42,397 nt of DNA from Candidatus Cacconaster stercorequi (GTDB lineage Bacteria > Bacillota > Clostridia > Oscillospirales > Oscillospiraceae), in NCBI GenBank assembly GCA_018064925.1, contig JAGHUH010000002.1, positions 1 to 42,397 on the forward strand, given 5' to 3'. Made by a program: the position numbers and the translations under genes. Below are positions 39,616-42,397 of the stretch, piece after piece (the stretch's first letter is position 1; every line of letters starts with the position of its first letter). The notes below the pieces were generated by a model. The model made no database searches. It was given only the letters and a program-made list of their open reading frames with translations, and had not been told where the DNA came from.

Positions 39616-42397
39616 TCACGAATTGATGGTGGACACCCGCAGCGCCGTTTCCTCCAGTACATCCAGTACAATGGCGGCGGTATCCAGTGAGGTAAAGATG
39701 GTGGCGTTGTTCTCCGCGGCGCAGCTGCGGATGGCCTCGCCGTCGCGATAGTGGACGCCGGAGAGGATGGCGCGGGTGTTGATGATATAGCTGATCTGAC
39801 CGGTGCGGATAGCGTCGAGGATCTCCTCGCTGCCCTCGCTGATCTTGCCCATGATACGGGCGGGGATGCCGCACTTGCTCAGGAAGCCGGCAGTGCCCAC
39901 GGTGGCGGCAATGTCATAGCCCAGCGCGCAGAACCGCTGCACCAGCGGCAGCGCCTCGGCCTTGTCCTCGTCCGCCAGCGTCACCAGCACGGTGCCGTGG
40001 TCGGGGAGCTTCATGCCGCCGGCCTGCAGCGCCTTGAACATGGCGTGGGACAGCGTATCGTCATAGCCGATGGCCTCGCCGGTGGACTTCATCTCCGGAG
40101 AGAGGTAGGCGTCCAGTCCCTTGATTTTATTGAAGGAGAACACCGGCACCTTCACATAGCGGCGCTTCTTCTCGGCGGGATAGAGGTCGAAGATGCCCTG
40201 CTCCTTCAGGCTTTTGCCCAAAATCACCTCGGTGGCAATATCCGCCAGCGAATAGCCGGTGGCCTTGCTCAAGAACGGCACGGTACGGGAGGAGCGGGGA
40301 TTGACCTCGATGATATACACATCATCGTGCTCGTCCACGATGAACTGGATGTTGTAAAGTCCCACGATGCCGATGCCCAGACCCAGCTTTTTGGCATACT
40401 GCAAAATGGTGCCCTTGACCTTGTCGGAGATGGAAAAGGGCGGGTAGACACTGATGGAGTCGCCGGAATGGATGCCGGTGCGCTCCACCAGCTCCATGAT
40501 GCCGGGCACAAACACATCACGGCCGTCGCAGATGGCGTCCACCTCTACCTCCTTGCCCTGAATGTACTTATCCACCAGCACCGGCTTGTCGGCGTCGATC
40601 TCCACGGCGGTCTGGAGGTAATGGCGCAGGTCAGTCTCCTTGGCCACGATCTGCATGGCACGGCCGCCCAGCACGAAGCTGGGACGCACCAGTACGGGAT
40701 AACCGATCTCCGCGGCGGCGCGGACGCCGTCCTCAATATTGGTGACCGCCTGTCCTCTGGGCTGGGGGATGTTCAGCTCCAGCAGCAGCTTTTCAAAGCA
40801 GTCGCGGTTCTCCGCCCGCTCGATGGCAGCGGTGTCCGTGCCGATGATGGTCACGCCGCGTTCCATCAGCGGCTGCGCCAGATTGATGGCGGTCTGGCCG
40901 CCCAGTGAGGCAATGACGCCCTCGGGCTGCTCAAAGTCCAGAATGGCCATGACATCCTCCGGCGTCAGCGGCTCGAAGTACAGCTTGTCGGCGGTGGTAT
41001 AATCCGTGGACACGGTTTCGGGGTTGTTGTTGATGATAATGGCTTCGTAGCCGGCGCGGCGGATGGTCTGCACGGCGTGGACGGTGGAGTAGTCGAACTC
41101 CACGCCCTGTCCGATGCGGATGGGCCCCGCGCCCAGCACCACGATCTTCTTTTTCTCCGTCAGGCGGGACTGATTTTCGCCGGTATAGGAGGAATAGAGA
41201 TAGGCGATATACGCGCCGGTATGCAGCGTATCCACCATGCGGAAGCAGGGCACGATGCCGTTCTCCTTCCGCTTGCGGTAGACCTCGATCTCATTGAGGT
41301 GCCAGCAGGAGGCGATGAACTTATCGGAAAAGCCCATGACCTTGGCCGAGCGCAGGGTAGGCACATCGTTGACCTTTTCACGAAGCGTCTCCTCCATGTC
41401 CACGATCTTGCGGAAGGACTCCAGAAACAGCTCCGTAATTTGGGTGACCTCATGGAGGGTTTCCACGGTGACGCCGCGGCGCAGCAGCTCAAACACGGCG
41501 TACACGCCGTCGGCATGGAACTGGCGCAGGTAGTCAAACAGCTCCTCGTCGCTCATCTTGTCGAACAACGGCAGATGGAAGTGGCACACGCCGGTCTCCA
41601 GCGAACGCACGGATTTCAGGAAGCACTCCTCCAGCGTGGTGCCGATGCCCATGACCTCGCCGGTGGCCTTCATCTGGGTGCCCAGTTCGTTGGAAGCGGA
41701 GGTGAACTTGTCGAAGGGGAAGCGGGGCAGCTTGGCGACCACATAGTCCAGGCTGGGCTTGATGGCCGCGGTGCCGCCGGCCACGGGAATCTCTTCCAGA
41801 GCCATGCCCATGGCGATCTTGGCATTTACGCGGGCGATGGGGTAACCGGAAGCCTTGGAGGCCAAAGCGGAGGAACGGGACACGCGGGGGTTGACCTCGA
41901 TGAGGAAGTACTCGGAGGAATGAGGATTCAGAGCAAACTGAACATTGCAGCCGCCCTCAATCTTCAGTTCACGGATGATCTTAATGGCAGAGTCGTTCAG
42001 CATCTTCAGGTCATGATCGTTCAGAGTCATGATGGGAGCCACCACGATGGAGTCGCCGGTGTGAACGCCCACGGGGTCAACGTTCTCCATGCCGCAGATG
42101 GTGATGGCATGGTCGTTGGAGTCACGCATGACCTCAAACTCGATTTCCTTGTAGCCCTTGACGGACTTCTCAATCAGAACCTGATGAACGGGGGACAGAT
42201 TGAAGGCGTTGATACAAACCTCCACCAGCTCTTCTTCGTTGTAAGCGAAGCCACCGCCGGTGCCACCCAGAGTGAAGGCGGGACGCAGAACACCAGGATA
42301 GCCGATCCGCTGTGCAGCAGCCTTGGCCTCTTCCGGGTTGTAGGTGATCTCAGAGGGAATGACGGGCTCGCCGATGGACTGACACATCTCCTTGAAC
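39616..42397 (-). CDS. carB: carbamoyl-phosphate synthase large subunit, 5' end outside the window
   Basis: About 927 residues of a protein usually near 1070; the N-terminal 130 or so are beyond the right edge. Both synthetase halves are visible: first ATP-grasp (GYPGVLRPAFTLGGTGGGFAY, ECGMENVDPVGVHTGDSI, VNPRVSRSSALASKASGYPIA), then the oligomerisation region, then the second half (VVLGAGPIRIGQGVEFDYSTV, VRPSFVLGGRAMQIV, HSGDSISVYPP, EVNPRSSRTVPFLSKATG), and a C-terminal allosteric domain (about the last 140 residues). Makes carbamoyl phosphate for PyrB. First gene seen of the pyrimidine operon; carA is presumably just outside. Confidence 0.96.
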   Translation of the reverse strand, partial: FKEMCQSIGEPVIPSEITYNPEEAKAAAQRIGYPGVLRPAFTLGGTGGGFAYNEEELVEVCINAFNLSPVHQVLIEKSVKGYKEIEFEVMRDSNDHAITICGMENVDPVGVHTGDSIVVAPIMTLNDHDLKMLNDSAIKIIRELKIEGGCNVQFALNPHSSEYFLIEVNPRVSRSSALASKASGYPIARVNAKIAMGMALEEIPVAGGTAAIKPSLDYVVAKLPRFPFDKFTSASNELGTQMKATGEVMGIGTTLEECFLKSVRSLETGVCHFHLPLFDKMSDEELFDYLRQFHADGVYAVFELLRRGVTVETLHEVTQITELFLESFRKIVDMEETLREKVNDVPTLRSAKVMGFSDKFIASCWHLNEIEVYRKRKENGIVPCFRMVDTLHTGAYIAYLYSSYTGENQSRLTEKKKIVVLGAGPIRIGQGVEFDYSTVHAVQTIRRAGYEAIIINNNPETVSTDYTTADKLYFEPLTPEDVMAILDFEQPEGVIASLGGQTAINLAQPLMERGVTIIGTDTAAIERAENRDCFEKLLLELNIPQPRGQAVTNIEDGVRAAAEIGYPVLVRPSFVLGGRAMQIVAKETDLRHYLQTAVEIDADKPVLVDKYIQGKEVEVDAICDGRDVFVPGIMELVERTGIHSGDSISVYPPFSISDKVKGTILQYAKKLGLGIGIVGLYNIQFIVDEHDDVYIIEVNPRSSRTVPFLSKATGYSLADIATEVILGKSLKEQGIFDLYPAEKKRRYVKVPVFSFNKIKGLDAYLSPEMKSTGEAIGYDDTLSHAMFKALQAGGMKLPDHGTVLVTLADEDKAEALPLVQRFCALGYDIAATVGTAGFLSKCGIPARIMGKISEGSEEILDAIRTGQISYIINTRAILSGVHYRDGEAIRSCAAENNATIFTSLDTAAIVLDVLEETALRVSTINS

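Overview
The window looks like a low-GC Gram-positive genome of the class Clostridia, probably a gut Oscillospiraceae/Ruminococcaceae-type organism. The indications are a Spo0A-family response regulator, a clostridial transposon protein (TnpV), a clostridial-type integrase remnant, a single-chain PurL, a PurO-type IMP cyclohydrolase beside a stand-alone AICAR transformylase, and PyrK/PyrD and PyrB/PyrI pairs. I identified no species. Nearly all genes lie on the minus strand; the regulator and the histidine kinase are the exceptions. There are two kinds of DNA: an AT-rich accessory part (about 1-14.7 kb, grading through 14.8-19.4 kb) and a GC-rich core part (19.6-42.4 kb).

Region 1 (0.3-12.5 kb) is a multi-peptide, bacteriocin-like locus. 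Four short precursors with a double-glycine leader (consensus near MEKxLNxxAFExLxxxxMMEVDGG) are each followed by a strong RNA hairpin and then a CPBP-family intramembrane protease gene, making four peptide-hairpin-CPBP modules. Downstream lie a peptidase-containing ABC exporter (C39 domain, PCAT) and its HlyD-type partner, which would cleave after GG and export the peptides. The CPBP proteins are the likely self-immunity factors, by analogy with the PlnI-type proteins of lactobacilli. A Spo0A-type response regulator and a GHKL (AgrC-like) histidine kinase are encoded upstream. A 14-residue Trp-rich peptide gene lies on the opposite strand between them. Fossils of further modules (a PCAT start with an in-frame UGA, a CPBP tail and a peptide core) show growth and decay by recombination.

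Region 2 (12.4-14.8 kb) is a mobile-element scar: a small helix-turn-helix protein, tRNA-Ser(CGA), two extra copies of the tRNA 3' end as direct repeats, and a frameshifted tyrosine-recombinase fragment.

Region 3 (14.8-20.4 kb) holds a YwaF-like membrane protein, an FtsX-type ABC permease with a GAF-ATPase fusion as its partner, and a SWIM zinc-finger protein.

Region 4 (20.5-35.2 kb) is a purine operon in the order purE-purC-purF-purM-purN-purO-purH-purD-purL-guaB-fhs. It is headed by a good promoter and a ZTP (pfl) riboswitch with a terminator. Fhs makes the 10-formyl-THF used by PurN and the AICAR transformylase, and ZTP signals its shortage, so the switch fits the operon content. Region 5 (35.2 kb to the end) is the pyrimidine operon carB-pyrK-pyrD-pyrF-pyrE-pyrB-pyrI. 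Its genes are tightly overlapping, it ends at a strong terminator, and carB runs off the right edge.
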